The position numbers and the translations under genes were made by a program. A stretch of 64,000 nt of DNA from Rhizobacter sp. (lineage in GTDB: Bacteria; Pseudomonadota; Gammaproteobacteria; Burkholderiales; Burkholderiaceae_C), in the NCBI GenBank assembly GCA_023954175.1, contig JAMLIM010000010.1, positions 1 through 64,000 on the forward strand. Reading direction: 5' to 3'. Under the pieces are notes generated by a model. That model saw only the letters and a list, made by a program, of their open reading frames with translations, ran no database searches and was not told the origin of the DNA. Shown here piece by piece: positions 36,516-45,369 of the stretch (position 1 is its first letter; each line of letters opens with the position of its first letter).

Positions 36516-37733
36516 ATGACCGACGACATTCCAGCGCTGCGGCGCAAACTGGCGCAGTTGAGCGCGCAGCACGACAGCGGCGCGCTTTCGGCCGAAGCCT
36601 TTGCCGCCGAAAAGGCGCGCATTGAGCGCCAACTGTTGGACCACGTGCTGGCGGATTCCGCGGCGCCGGTGCCCGCCTCGCGGCCGTCCAGGCGCCTCGT
36701 GGCGTCTCTCGCGATAGGCGTTCTTGCGGTGGCCGGCGCCGGCTATTGGTGGACCGGTTCGCCTGTCAAGGCGCGCGCGAACGCGGGTGCATCCGGCTCG
36801 CCAAGCATGGCGCAGGACGAAGCGCAGCAATCCGAGAACGAACGCAAGTTCGCCGAGGCGGTCGGGCAGCTTGCCGAGAAGCTGAAGCAACATCCGGAGA
36901 ACCCGGAAGGCTGGGCGCTGCTCGCCCGCTCCTATGTCCGCCTGGGTCAGCTCGAGCCTGCGCTGGCGGCGTTCAAGCAGTCGCTCGCGTTGCGCAACGA
37001 CGATGCCGGCGTGCTCGTCGACTACGCCGATGTGCTCGCGGTCGCCAATGGCCGCAGCCTGCAGGGCGAGCCGAGCCGGCTCATTCAACGCGCGCTCGAG
37101 CTCGATCCGGAACATCCGAAGGCGTTGTCGCTCGCCGGCGCCGCGGCGTTCGATCGGCAGGACTATGCCGACGCCGTGCGCTATTGGGAGCACGTCATCC
37201 GCCTCGCACCGCCGGGCAGCGCGTACGTGCCCGAGCTGCAGGCCGGGATCGACGAGGCACGCAGGCTCGGCGCGCTGCCGCCGCCCAAGGCCGCCGAATC
37301 GTCACCAGCGGCGGTGCCACAAGCTGCGACGGCACCGAGTTCCGCGTCGAGTGCGGCGCCAAATGCAACATCCGCGGCCGCCACCGCAAGCGCGATCCGC
37401 GGCACGGTGCGCCTGGCGCCCGCGCTTGCGGGCAAGGCGGCGCCGACCGACACGGTGTTCGTCTACGCACGCGCCGCCGAGGGGCAGCGCATGCCGCTGG
37501 CGATCCTGCGCCTTCAGGTCAAGGACCTGCCGGCCACGTTCACGCTCGACGACAGCCTGGCGATGTCACCCGCGGCGAGGCTCTCGGGCACGCAAAGGGT
37601 GATCGTGAGCGCGCGCGTCAGCAAGAGCGGGCAGGCGGCGCCGAGCGCGGGCGACCTCGTCGGCGAGACGCCGGCGATGGCCAATCATGGCGACGGTGTG
37701 GCTCTCGTGATCGACAAGGTCGTCGAGCGCTGA
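36516..37733 (+). CDS. ccmI: Cytochrome c biogenesis TPR protein CcmI
   Basis: CcmI captures apocytochromes c and delivers them to the CcmFH lyase. The 405-residue protein starts at ATG 36516. The N-terminal coiled segment (PALRRKLAQLSAQHDSGALS) matches the short N-terminal domain of CcmI, followed by one membrane helix (VASLAIGVLAVAGAGYWW, about 60-77). A TPR domain spans about 105-250 (WALLARSYVRLGQLEPALAA and HPKALSLAGAAAFDRQDYAD are typical). After a low-complexity linker the C-terminal domain (GTVRLAPALAGKAAPTDTVF to the end) is the periplasmic domain also found in E. coli CcmH. It is the last gene of the ccm operon, converging on dctM. Confidence 0.93.
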   Translation: MTDDIPALRRKLAQLSAQHDSGALSAEAFAAEKARIERQLLDHVLADSAAPVPASRPSRRLVASLAIGVLAVAGAGYWWTGSPVKARANAGASGSPSMAQDEAQQSENERKFAEAVGQLAEKLKQHPENPEGWALLARSYVRLGQLEPALAAFKQSLALRNDDAGVLVDYADVLAVANGRSLQGEPSRLIQRALELDPEHPKALSLAGAAAFDRQDYADAVRYWEHVIRLAPPGSAYVPELQAGIDEARRLGALPPPKAAESSPAAVPQAATAPSSASSAAPNATSAAATASAIRGTVRLAPALAGKAAPTDTVFVYARAAEGQRMPLAILRLQVKDLPATFTLDDSLAMSPAARLSGTQRVIVSARVSKSGQAAPSAGDLVGETPAMANHGDGVALVIDKVVER

Positions 37734-37774
37734 TCACCGCGCGGATGACCCGCTGGCGCCCTGCGCGTCCGCTG

Positions 37775-39055
37775 TCAATCGAAGATCAGGTCGGGCAGGA
37801 ACAGGCTGATCTGCGGGATGTAGGTCACGAGCGCGAGGAACAGAAGCAGGATCGACAGCCACGGCAACGCCGCGCGCGTGACCTGCACGATGCTCATGCC
37901 GGTGATGCCGCTCGTGACGAACAGGTTCAACCCGACCGGCGGCGTGATCATGCCGATCTCCATGTTGACGACCATGATGATGCCGAGGTGGATCGGATCG
38001 ATGCCGAGGTGCGATGCGATCGGAAAGAAGATCGGCGCCAGGATCAGGATGATGCCGGTCGGCTCCATGAAGTTGCCGGCGACGAGCAGGATGATGTTGA
38101 CGACGAGCAGGAACATCCACGGCGCCATGCCGGCGGCGAGGATGTGTTCGGCGATCGTCTGCGGGATGCGTTCGGTCGTCAGCACGTGGGCGAACAGCAG
38201 CGCGTTGGCGACGATGAACATCAGCATCACCGTCGTGCGCCCGGCGTCGAGCAACACCTCGGGCAGTTTGCGCACGCCGATGTCGCGATAGACGACGACG
38301 GCGACGACCGTCGCGTAGACCGCCGCCACGGCGGCCGCTTCGGTCGGCGTGAACACGCCCCCATAGATGCCGCCCATGATGATCACGAGCAGCGCGAGGC
38401 CCCAGACCGAATCCTTGAAGGCGATCAGAAGTTCACGCGGCGTCGCGCGCTCGCTGCGCGTCAGGGTCAGCTTTCCGGCGCGCCACCATACCGCGAAGGC
38501 AAGCATGAATGCGAGCAGCAATCCCGGAATGACGCCCGCCATGAACATGCGGCCGACCGAGACTTCGGTGACGGCGGCATAGACGACCATCACGATCGAC
38601 GGCGGAATCAGGATGCCGAGCGTGCCCGCATTGCAGATGACACCGGCGCCGAACGCCTGCGGGTAGCCGCTCTTGACCATGCCGGCGATCACGATCGAAC
38701 CGATGGCGACCACCGTCGCCGGGCTCGACCCCGAGACCGCGGCGAACAGCGTGCACGCGAGCACGCTGGCGATCGCCAGGCCGCCACGAAGGTGGCCGAC
38801 GGCCGCGATCGCGAAGCGCACCATGCGCTTGGCGACGCCGCCGGTGCTCATCATCGCCCCGGCCAGAATGAAGAACGGGATCGACAGCAGCGTGTAGTGC
38901 TCGCTCGTTTCGTACAGCTTGATCGACAGGCTGGCGAGCGAATCCTCGCCGAAGAAGAGGATCGTCAGCAGGCTCGACAGCCCGAGCGAGATCGCGACGG
39001 GCATCCCGAGGCCCATGAATACGAACAGGCTGACGAACAAAATGGCGGTGTTCAT
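37775..39055 (-). CDS. dctM: TRAP transporter large permease (DctM type)
   Basis: A 426-residue membrane permease, the main ion-coupled channel of a TRAP transporter. It has about 12 hydrophobic segments. Family motifs are GMPVAISLGLSSLLT near the start, PFFILAGAMMSTGGVAKRMV at about residues 59-78, AVSGSSPATVVAIGSIVIAG at about 107-126, and GILIPPSIVMVVYAAVTEVS at about 147-166. NFMEPTGIILILAPIFFPIA near residue 335 is the second-repeat counterpart. It works with the small permease (4-nt overlap, ATGA) and the dctP gene further upstream. The solute is probably a C4-dicarboxylate, judged from the binding protein. Confidence 0.95.
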   Translation of the reverse strand: MNTAILFVSLFVFMGLGMPVAISLGLSSLLTILFFGEDSLASLSIKLYETSEHYTLLSIPFFILAGAMMSTGGVAKRMVRFAIAAVGHLRGGLAIASVLACTLFAAVSGSSPATVVAIGSIVIAGMVKSGYPQAFGAGVICNAGTLGILIPPSIVMVVYAAVTEVSVGRMFMAGVIPGLLLAFMLAFAVWWRAGKLTLTRSERATPRELLIAFKDSVWGLALLVIIMGGIYGGVFTPTEAAAVAAVYATVVAVVVYRDIGVRKLPEVLLDAGRTTVMLMFIVANALLFAHVLTTERIPQTIAEHILAAGMAPWMFLLVVNIILLVAGNFMEPTGIILILAPIFFPIASHLGIDPIHLGIIMVVNMEIGMITPPVGLNLFVTSGITGMSIVQVTRAALPWLSILLLFLALVTYIPQISLFLPDLIFD

Positions 39056-39576
39056 TGCGCCTCCTCGGACTTGAGCTTCATGGCCTCGGCGACTTCGTCA
39101 CCCAGGTGCAGGCTTTCGGACTTGCCGGTGAGCAGTGCCCACAGAACTTGCAGGAAGCGCATCGTCAGCAGGCAGTAGCCGAAGGTCATGATGGCGCGCA
39201 CCATCCACAACGGGATAGGCAAGTCCTCGAGTTCCATGCCCACGTCTCGCATCTTGCTGACGTAGATGACCGAACCGTAGATCACGAGCCCGGCGTACAG
39301 CAGGCACAGCAGCACGACGAGCACCGACGACCAGCGCCGCACGGCGGGCGGCATCAACCTGACGAGCGCATCGACGCCGATGTGGGAGCCGACCCGCACG
39401 CCGTAGGAGATGCCCACGAAGATCATGATGGCGAAGAAGATCGACGTCATCTCCACCGCCCAGGTCCAGCCGGAGTCGAAGACGTATCGCATCACGACCT
39501 GCGTGAAGGTCAGAAGCGTCATCGCCGCAAGCATGACGACGACCACGAGTTCCTCGAATCTATCGAGCCACTTCAT
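39052..39576 (-). CDS. dctQ: TRAP transporter small permease (DctQ type)
   Basis: A 174-residue protein with four predicted membrane helices, normal for DctQ. The first helix is VVVVMLAAMTLLTFTQVVMRYVF, and RYVFDSGWTWAVEMTSIFFAIMIFVG is the family signature region (about residues 30-55). GSHIGVDALVRLMPPAVRRW is the loop before helix 3. It supports DctM in Na+-driven uptake. The stop overlaps dctM by 4 nt. A strong hairpin separates it from dctP upstream, a common way to lower permease expression relative to the binding protein. Confidence 0.94.
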   Translation of the reverse strand: MKWLDRFEELVVVVMLAAMTLLTFTQVVMRYVFDSGWTWAVEMTSIFFAIMIFVGISYGVRVGSHIGVDALVRLMPPAVRRWSSVLVVLLCLLYAGLVIYGSVIYVSKMRDVGMELEDLPIPLWMVRAIMTFGYCLLTMRFLQVLWALLTGKSESLHLGDEVAEAMKLKSEEAQ

Positions 39577-39653
39577 GCTTTACCCTCGGCGAGGCCGGTG
39601 CCGCGTCAGCCGCCGGGCCCCGGTGAGTTGCGGATGAGGACGACGAACGAAAA

Positions 39654-39679
39654 CGCGGCCGCCAGCGATGGCGGCCGCG
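39654..39679 (-). terminator. Hairpin terminator or attenuator between dctP and dctQ
   Basis: A perfect 10-bp stem (CGCGGCCGCC/GGCGGCCGCG) with a 6-nt loop lies 9 nt after the dctP stop. On the minus strand it is followed by TTTTCGTT. It should end most dctP transcripts and let part read through into dctQM, or stabilise the dctP mRNA 3' end. Confidence 0.8.
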
Positions 39680-39688
39680 CCGGAAAGC

Positions 39689-40799
<1,111 letters not shown>

Positions 40800-40839
40800 G
40801 TCGAACCTGCAAGCGCAGCGCCCGCCCAAGGGCCTCGAT

Positions 40840-41331
40840 TCAGCCCGCCTTGAGCTGGCGAGCACGCGGATAGACGACCCCTTCCTCGAGCGCGATATGG
40901 TCGCGATACAACTCGACATAGACGAGCACCGCACTTCGCAGGGAATCGGCGTCGGCGCCCGCGATGCCTTCGGCGAGTGCGTCGAGCATCGGCTCGATCG
41001 TGTTCCAGTCGATGTCCAGCCAGCCGTGGTCCTGCTGCAGGCGACGCACGTGCGCGCTGAGCTCGACATCGCCGAGGTCGAGCAGCCCGGGAAAGACGAG
41101 CTTCTCCTCGTCCTCGTGGTGCTGATGCGCGTGGGTGTTGAAGAACGTGCACAGCGCACGTGCCTCGTCACGCGCCCTGGCATCGACGCCCTGACGCTCG
41201 ATGCGATCCACGAGTTGCTGCAGTTCGGCCAGCGACTGCAGGATGAGCCGGTGCGTGTGATCGAGTGCCTCGAGCAGTGGCGGGACCGGTGGGCGACTGG
41301 GCCGTGTCGAATGTTCGGTGTCTGCGGCCAT
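40840..41331 (-). CDS. Hemerythrin/HHE-domain protein
   Basis: A 163-residue four-helix di-iron protein. The His/Glu ligand pattern is visible: DHTHRLILQ at about residues 24-32, FFNTHAHQHHEDEEKLVFP at about 63-81, LQQDHGWLD at about 98-106 and LYRDHIALEEGVVYPRARQL at about 141-160. Such proteins bind O2 or NO, sense redox state, or repair Fe-S clusters (RIC/YtfE types); it lacks the N-terminal ScdA domain of YtfE. The start ATG has GGAG 8 nt upstream. An FNR-type dyad with a -10 at class II spacing lies in its promoter, consistent with low-oxygen or nitrosative-stress expression. It is monocistronic, between two transport loci. Confidence 0.9.
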   Translation of the reverse strand: MAADTEHSTRPSRPPVPPLLEALDHTHRLILQSLAELQQLVDRIERQGVDARARDEARALCTFFNTHAHQHHEDEEKLVFPGLLDLGDVELSAHVRRLQQDHGWLDIDWNTIEPMLDALAEGIAGADADSLRSAVLVYVELYRDHIALEEGVVYPRARQLKAG

Positions 41332-41360
41332 GTGGCGCTCCTGGAGTGGTGTGTCGTTCC

Positions 41361-41401
41361 ATTCTTCGCCGCAAAGCGCGTTTGAGCTTGAGCGTCGTCA
41401 A
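41361..41401 (-). promoter_or_regulatory. Predicted FNR-dependent promoter of the hemerythrin gene
   Basis: The dyad at 41388-41401 reads TTGAGCGTCGTCAA on the plus strand (TTGACGACGCTCAA on the minus). Its centre is 31 nt upstream of the centre of AAGAAT (minus strand, 41366-41361), a four-of-six -10 match. That is the spacing of class II FNR promoters, with a start near 41353 and the ATG at 41331. Confidence 0.5.
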
Positions 41402-41522
41402 AGCGCGGGCAGTCAGCATGCGTGACGCGGTTGCGATGTGCTCGCGAAACGCAGGGTTGGTTGTCCGCGACAGCCCGACTCGAACCCGGCGCCCCTGGCA
41501 AGCACGCGCCGCCGCGCGGAGG

Positions 41523-44500
41523 TCAGCGCGGGATGAGGTGTGATGCCAACACGCGCGCCACGTGCAGCGCCTGACGCTGCGCACCGTCGGCGATCTGATG
41601 CCGGCAACTGGCTCCGTCGGCTACGACGATCGCTTCGGGTGCTTCGCGCACCGCCGGCAGCAAGCTCAGCTCGGCCATCTGCATCGACACCTCATGGTGG
41701 GTGGCGTCGAAGCCGAAGCTGCCGGCCATGCCACAGCAGGAGCTCTCGATCAGACTGACCTCGGCGCCGGGAATCAGGCGCAACACTTCCAGCACCGGCG
41801 GCATGGCGCCGAAGGCCTTCTGGTGGCAGTGCCCGTGCACGAGCAGCGCCTTGGCCGCCGGCCGCAGCGGCAGGCGCAAGCGACCGGCCTGGTTCTCGCG
41901 GGCCAGGAACTCCTCGAACAGCAGGGCCTTCGCCGCCAGGCGCTGTGCGGCGTCGCCCAGACCCATGACCAGCATCTCGTCGCGCAGCGTCAGCAGACAG
42001 GACGGCTCCAGGCCGACGACGGAAATGCCGGCGTCGACGAAAGGCTCGAAAGTCGCCAGCAGGTGCCGCGCACGCGCCTTGGCCTCGCCCGCCAGCCCTG
42101 CGGCCATCAGCGTGCGACCGCAGCAAGGCAGACGCCCGTCGGCATGCGTGGCGACGTGCACCGAATACCCGGCGGCCTGCAGGACGCGCACGGCATCGAT
42201 CGCGTTCTCCGACTCGAAGTAGCCGTTGAAGGTGTCGACGAAGAGCAGCACCCCCTTGCCGTCGCGGGCGTGCGCCGCCAGCACCTGCTCGCGCGAGGCC
42301 AGCGCCAGCCGCGGCGCGGCGGCATGGAAGGTGTCGCGGCGCCAGCGCGGCAGCGTGCGCCGCGCCGACAGGCCGAGCCAGCGTTCGCTCAAGGCGGCGG
42401 CGCCAGGCAGCGTATCGCGCAGATTGAAGAGCCAGGGCAGCCGGCTGGCCAGCCGTGCCAGGTCGGGCAGGCGGGCGATGAGCCGGTCCCTGAGCGAAAC
42501 GCCGCGTTCCAGCGCACGCTGGGCCAGGAACTCGAGCTTCATCATCGCCATGTCGACGCCGGTGGGGCAGTCGCGCCGGCAGCCCTTGCAACCCACGCAC
42601 AGGTCGAGTGCGGCCTGCACGGCGTCGGAGGTCAAGCCGCCCTCGATCTGCCCGGAAAGTGCCAGCCGCAGCGTGTTGGCGCGGCCCCGCGTGAGGTGCA
42701 CCTCGTCGCGCGTGACGCGATAGCTCGGGCACATCGTGCCGGCGTCGAACTTGCGACAGTGGCCGTTGTTGTTGCACATCTCGACCGCCTTGGCCAGGCC
42801 ACCGGTGCTGTCGCCACCGGTACCCGGTGCCGTGGTCGCTTCCGTGACCGGATCGTTCTGCACGTTCCACGCCGACCAGTCGAAGACCGGTTGCAGCGGA
42901 ATGGTCCGGTAGCCCGGCGCGTAGCGGAACAGCGACGCGTCGTCCATCTTCGGCGGGTCGATGATCTTGCCGGGGTTGAGCAGCTTGCCGGGGTCCAGGT
43001 GCTGCTTGATCGCACGCAGCGCGTCGTCCAGCGCCGGGCCGAACTGCCAGCGGACCCATTCGCCGCGGCACAGGCCGTCGCCGTGCTCGCCGCTGTAGGC
43101 GCCCTTGTACCTGCGCACCAGCGCAGCAGCCTCTTCGGCAATCGCGCGCATCTTCGCTGCGCCGCCGTTCGGGCCACCCTGGCGCATGTCGAGGATCGGC
43201 CGCACGTGCAAGGTGCCGACCGACGCATGCGCATACCAGGTGCCGCGCGTGCCGTGGCGGGCGAAGACCTCGGTCAGCGCGTCGGTGTATCCGGCCAGAT
43301 GCTGCAGCGGCACCGCGCAGTCCTCGATGAAGCTGACCGGCTTGCCGTCGCCCTTCAGGCTCATCATGATGTTCAGGCCCGCCTTGCGCACCTCCCACAG
43401 CGCCTTCTGCGGCGCCTCGTCGGGCATCTCGACGACGCAACCCGGGTGGCCCAGGTCGCTCATCAGCTCGACCAACTGCCGCAGTTGCCTAAGCAATCCG
43501 CCGCGCTCGTCGCCGCTGAACTCGACCAGCAGGATCGCTTCCGGCCGGCCGATCAACGCCGCCTCGATCACCGGCCGGAAGGCCGGGTTGGCGCGCGCCA
43601 GCTCGATCATCGTGCGGTCGACCAGCTCGACCGCGCTGGGGCCCAGTTTGACGATGTGCTGCGCCGAATCCATCGCCGCGTGGAAGCTTGCGAAGTTCAG
43701 CACGCCCAGCACCTTGGCGCGCGGCAGCGGGCTCAGGCGCAGATGCAGCCGCTCGGTGATGGCCAGCGTACCCTCGCTGCCGACCAGCAGGTGCGCCAGG
43801 TTGACGCGTCCGTCGTCGGTATAGGGCCGCTCGCTTTGCGGATGGAAGATGTCGAGGTTGTAGCCCGCCACGCGGCGCATCACCTTCGGCCAGTGTTCCT
43901 CGATCTGCGTGCGATGCGTGTCGGCCAGACCGCGCACGAAATCGGCGATGCCGCGCTCGCGCGCGCCCAGCGTTTCCAGCGGCCCGAACTTCGCCAGCGT
44001 GCCGTCGGCGAGCCAGGCGTCGATGCCGGCGACGTTGTGCACCATGTTGCCGTAGGCGATGCTGCGCGAGCCACAGGAGTTGTTGCCCGCCATGCCGCCG
44101 AGCGTGGCCTGCGCGCTGGTCGACACGTCCACCGGGAACCACAGGCCGTGCGGCTTCAGCTGCGCGTTCAGATGGTCCAGCACGAGCCCCGGCTCGACCG
44201 TCGCGCGCAGCGCCGGCGCGTCGACGTTCAGGACCTTGCGCAGATGCTTGCTGTGATCGATGACGAGCGCCGCGCCGGTTGTCTGCCCGCATTGCGAGCT
44301 GCCGGCGCCGCGCGACAGCAGCGGAACCTGCAGCTCCCGCGCGATGGCCATCGCCGTGGCCACGTCCTGCGTGCTGCGCGGCACGAACACGCCGACCGGC
44401 ATGATCTGGTAGATCGACGCGTCGGTCGCATAGCGGCCGCGCGAGGCGGCGTCGAAGAACACTTCGCCCTGCGTGTCGCGGCGCAGCCGGCGCGCCAGCT

Positions 44501-44567
44501 CGGCGGCGTCGGGCCCGGCGCCGCGCTTCAGGCCCTCGAGTTCGGCCCTGCCCGGCGGTGCCTTCAT
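41523..44567 (-). CDS. FAD-linked, Fe-S-containing 2-hydroxyacid dehydrogenase (GlcD/GlcF-type fusion)
   Basis: A 1014-residue fusion. The N-terminal two-thirds is a VAO-type FAD oxidase: PRSTQDVATAMAIARELQVP, the FAD-binding LLSRGAGSSQCGQTTGAALV (about 82-101), GGMAGNNSCGSRSIAYGNMV and LLVGSEGTLAITERLHLRLS, with the C-terminal HGDGLCRGEWVR. The last third has a ferredoxin-like cluster module, CVGCKGCRRDCPTGVDMAMM at about 652-671, and cysteine-rich CCG-type segments (LPCCGRTLMAAG, SSCCGMAGSFGFDATHHEVS). The architecture matches YdiJ/D-2-hydroxyglutarate and D-lactate dehydrogenase-like proteins that pass electrons to the quinone pool. The ATG at 44567 overlaps the gntR stop (ATGA). The true substrate is unknown. 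Confidence 0.9.
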   Translation of the reverse strand: MKAPPGRAELEGLKRGAGPDAAELARRLRRDTQGEVFFDAASRGRYATDASIYQIMPVGVFVPRSTQDVATAMAIARELQVPLLSRGAGSSQCGQTTGAALVIDHSKHLRKVLNVDAPALRATVEPGLVLDHLNAQLKPHGLWFPVDVSTSAQATLGGMAGNNSCGSRSIAYGNMVHNVAGIDAWLADGTLAKFGPLETLGARERGIADFVRGLADTHRTQIEEHWPKVMRRVAGYNLDIFHPQSERPYTDDGRVNLAHLLVGSEGTLAITERLHLRLSPLPRAKVLGVLNFASFHAAMDSAQHIVKLGPSAVELVDRTMIELARANPAFRPVIEAALIGRPEAILLVEFSGDERGGLLRQLRQLVELMSDLGHPGCVVEMPDEAPQKALWEVRKAGLNIMMSLKGDGKPVSFIEDCAVPLQHLAGYTDALTEVFARHGTRGTWYAHASVGTLHVRPILDMRQGGPNGGAAKMRAIAEEAAALVRRYKGAYSGEHGDGLCRGEWVRWQFGPALDDALRAIKQHLDPGKLLNPGKIIDPPKMDDASLFRYAPGYRTIPLQPVFDWSAWNVQNDPVTEATTAPGTGGDSTGGLAKAVEMCNNNGHCRKFDAGTMCPSYRVTRDEVHLTRGRANTLRLALSGQIEGGLTSDAVQAALDLCVGCKGCRRDCPTGVDMAMMKLEFLAQRALERGVSLRDRLIARLPDLARLASRLPWLFNLRDTLPGAAALSERWLGLSARRTLPRWRRDTFHAAAPRLALASREQVLAAHARDGKGVLLFVDTFNGYFESENAIDAVRVLQAAGYSVHVATHADGRLPCCGRTLMAAGLAGEAKARARHLLATFEPFVDAGISVVGLEPSCLLTLRDEMLVMGLGDAAQRLAAKALLFEEFLARENQAGRLRLPLRPAAKALLVHGHCHQKAFGAMPPVLEVLRLIPGAEVSLIESSCCGMAGSFGFDATHHEVSMQMAELSLLPAVREAPEAIVVADGASCRHQIADGAQRQALHVARVLASHLIPR

Positions 44568-45256
44568 GTGCCGGCCTTCGCCGCCAACGGCAGTTCGCCA
44601 CGCTGCATCAGGTCGATCACCGCGTCGCGCTTGTGCTGCAGGTGCTGCACCATCAGCGCGCGCAGGGCCGGCGCATCGCGCGCCGCCAGATGATCGAGCA
44701 TCGCCGCATGCTCTTCGACTGCGCGCTGCCACTTGCGCTCGTCGAAGTTCGAGCGGAAGCGCAGCGCCTGCAGGCGCGCGTTGACCGTCAGGTAGGTGCG
44801 CGTCAGCACCGGGTTGCGCGCGGCGGCATTGATGCAATCGTGGATGCGCGCGTTCAGCCGGTAGTAGCTGGACAGATCGCGCCGCGTGTAGGCGGCCATC
44901 ATCTCGAAATGCAGCGCGCGGATCTCGGCCAGTTCGGCCGCGGTGATGCGCTGCGCCGCCAGTTCGCCCGACAGGCCTTCGAGCCCTGCGATCAGCTCGA
45001 AGGTATCGACCACGTCCTGCAACTGCAGCTGCGCCACCACCGCGCCGCGGTTCGGCAGCAGCGCCACCAGGCCTTCGGCGGCGAGCATCTTGATGGCCTC
45101 CCGCAACGGCGTGCGCGACACCTGCAGCTGCGTGCTCAGCTCGCGCTCGTTGAGCTTGGCGCCGGGAGCGATCTGGCCTTCGACGATGCGCTGGCGCAGG
45201 CGCATGGCCACCTCCTGGTGCAGCACCTGACGCGGTATCGAAATCACCTCGGCCAC
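44564..45256 (-). CDS. GntR-family transcriptional regulator (FadR/FCD subfamily)
   Basis: A 230-residue regulator. The N-terminal winged helix contains LRQRIVEGQIAPGAKLNERE (about residues 21-40) and LQVSRTPLREAIKMLAAEGL (about 44-63), the DNA-recognition helix. The FCD ligand-binding domain follows, with metal/ligand residues in ARIHDCINAAARNP and VEEHAAMLDHLAARD. The chosen start is GTG at 45256, preceded by AGGGA with a 6-nt spacer. A TTG at 45280 would extend it by eight codons but lies inside the likely operator. It is coupled to the dehydrogenase (4-nt overlap) and divergent from the aminotransferase, so it probably controls both arms in response to an organic acid. Confidence 0.92.
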   Translation of the reverse strand: MAEVISIPRQVLHQEVAMRLRQRIVEGQIAPGAKLNERELSTQLQVSRTPLREAIKMLAAEGLVALLPNRGAVVAQLQLQDVVDTFELIAGLEGLSGELAAQRITAAELAEIRALHFEMMAAYTRRDLSSYYRLNARIHDCINAAARNPVLTRTYLTVNARLQALRFRSNFDERKWQRAVEEHAAMLDHLAARDAPALRALMVQHLQHKRDAVIDLMQRGELPLAAKAGT

Positions 45257-45270
45257 GGGTTTTCCCTGTC

Positions 45271-45347
45271 TTGTATGCAAAATTTGCTTCGATTGCAGAC
45301 CTCAAGTCTAGGTGATCTGCATTGACAAATGAATTCTGTATGCAAAA
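45271..45347. promoter_or_regulatory. Twin operator-like sites in the divergent GntR control region
   Basis: TGTATGCAAAA occurs at 45272-45282 and again at 45337-45347, exactly 65 bp apart. The first extends to TTGTATGCAA, a near-palindrome (TTGnATnCAA). The first copy lies just before the gntR start. The second lies downstream of TTGACA (45322-45327), a candidate -35 for the aminotransferase gene, overlapping where its -10 should be. This fits repression of both arms by the adjacent GntR protein. Confidence 0.6.
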
Positions 45348-45369
45348 CTTCGGCCATGAGGAATCGCCC

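Noticed and set aside
36746..39178. 810-codon plus-strand frame running through the end of ccmI and across dctM
   Set aside because: It overlaps ccmI in the wrong frame and is antisense to dctM and part of dctQ; both have clear family motifs.
41562..44693. 1043-codon open frame on the plus strand opposite the FAD/Fe-S dehydrogenase
   Set aside because: It is exactly antisense to a well-supported dehydrogenase, has the Arg/Gln/Asp/Ala-rich composition typical of shadow frames in GC-rich DNA, and contains no recognisable domain.
45257..45280. TTG start at 45280 for the GntR gene
   Set aside because: It lies within the operator-like repeat and lacks a ribosome binding site; the GTG at 45256 has AGGGA at good spacing.
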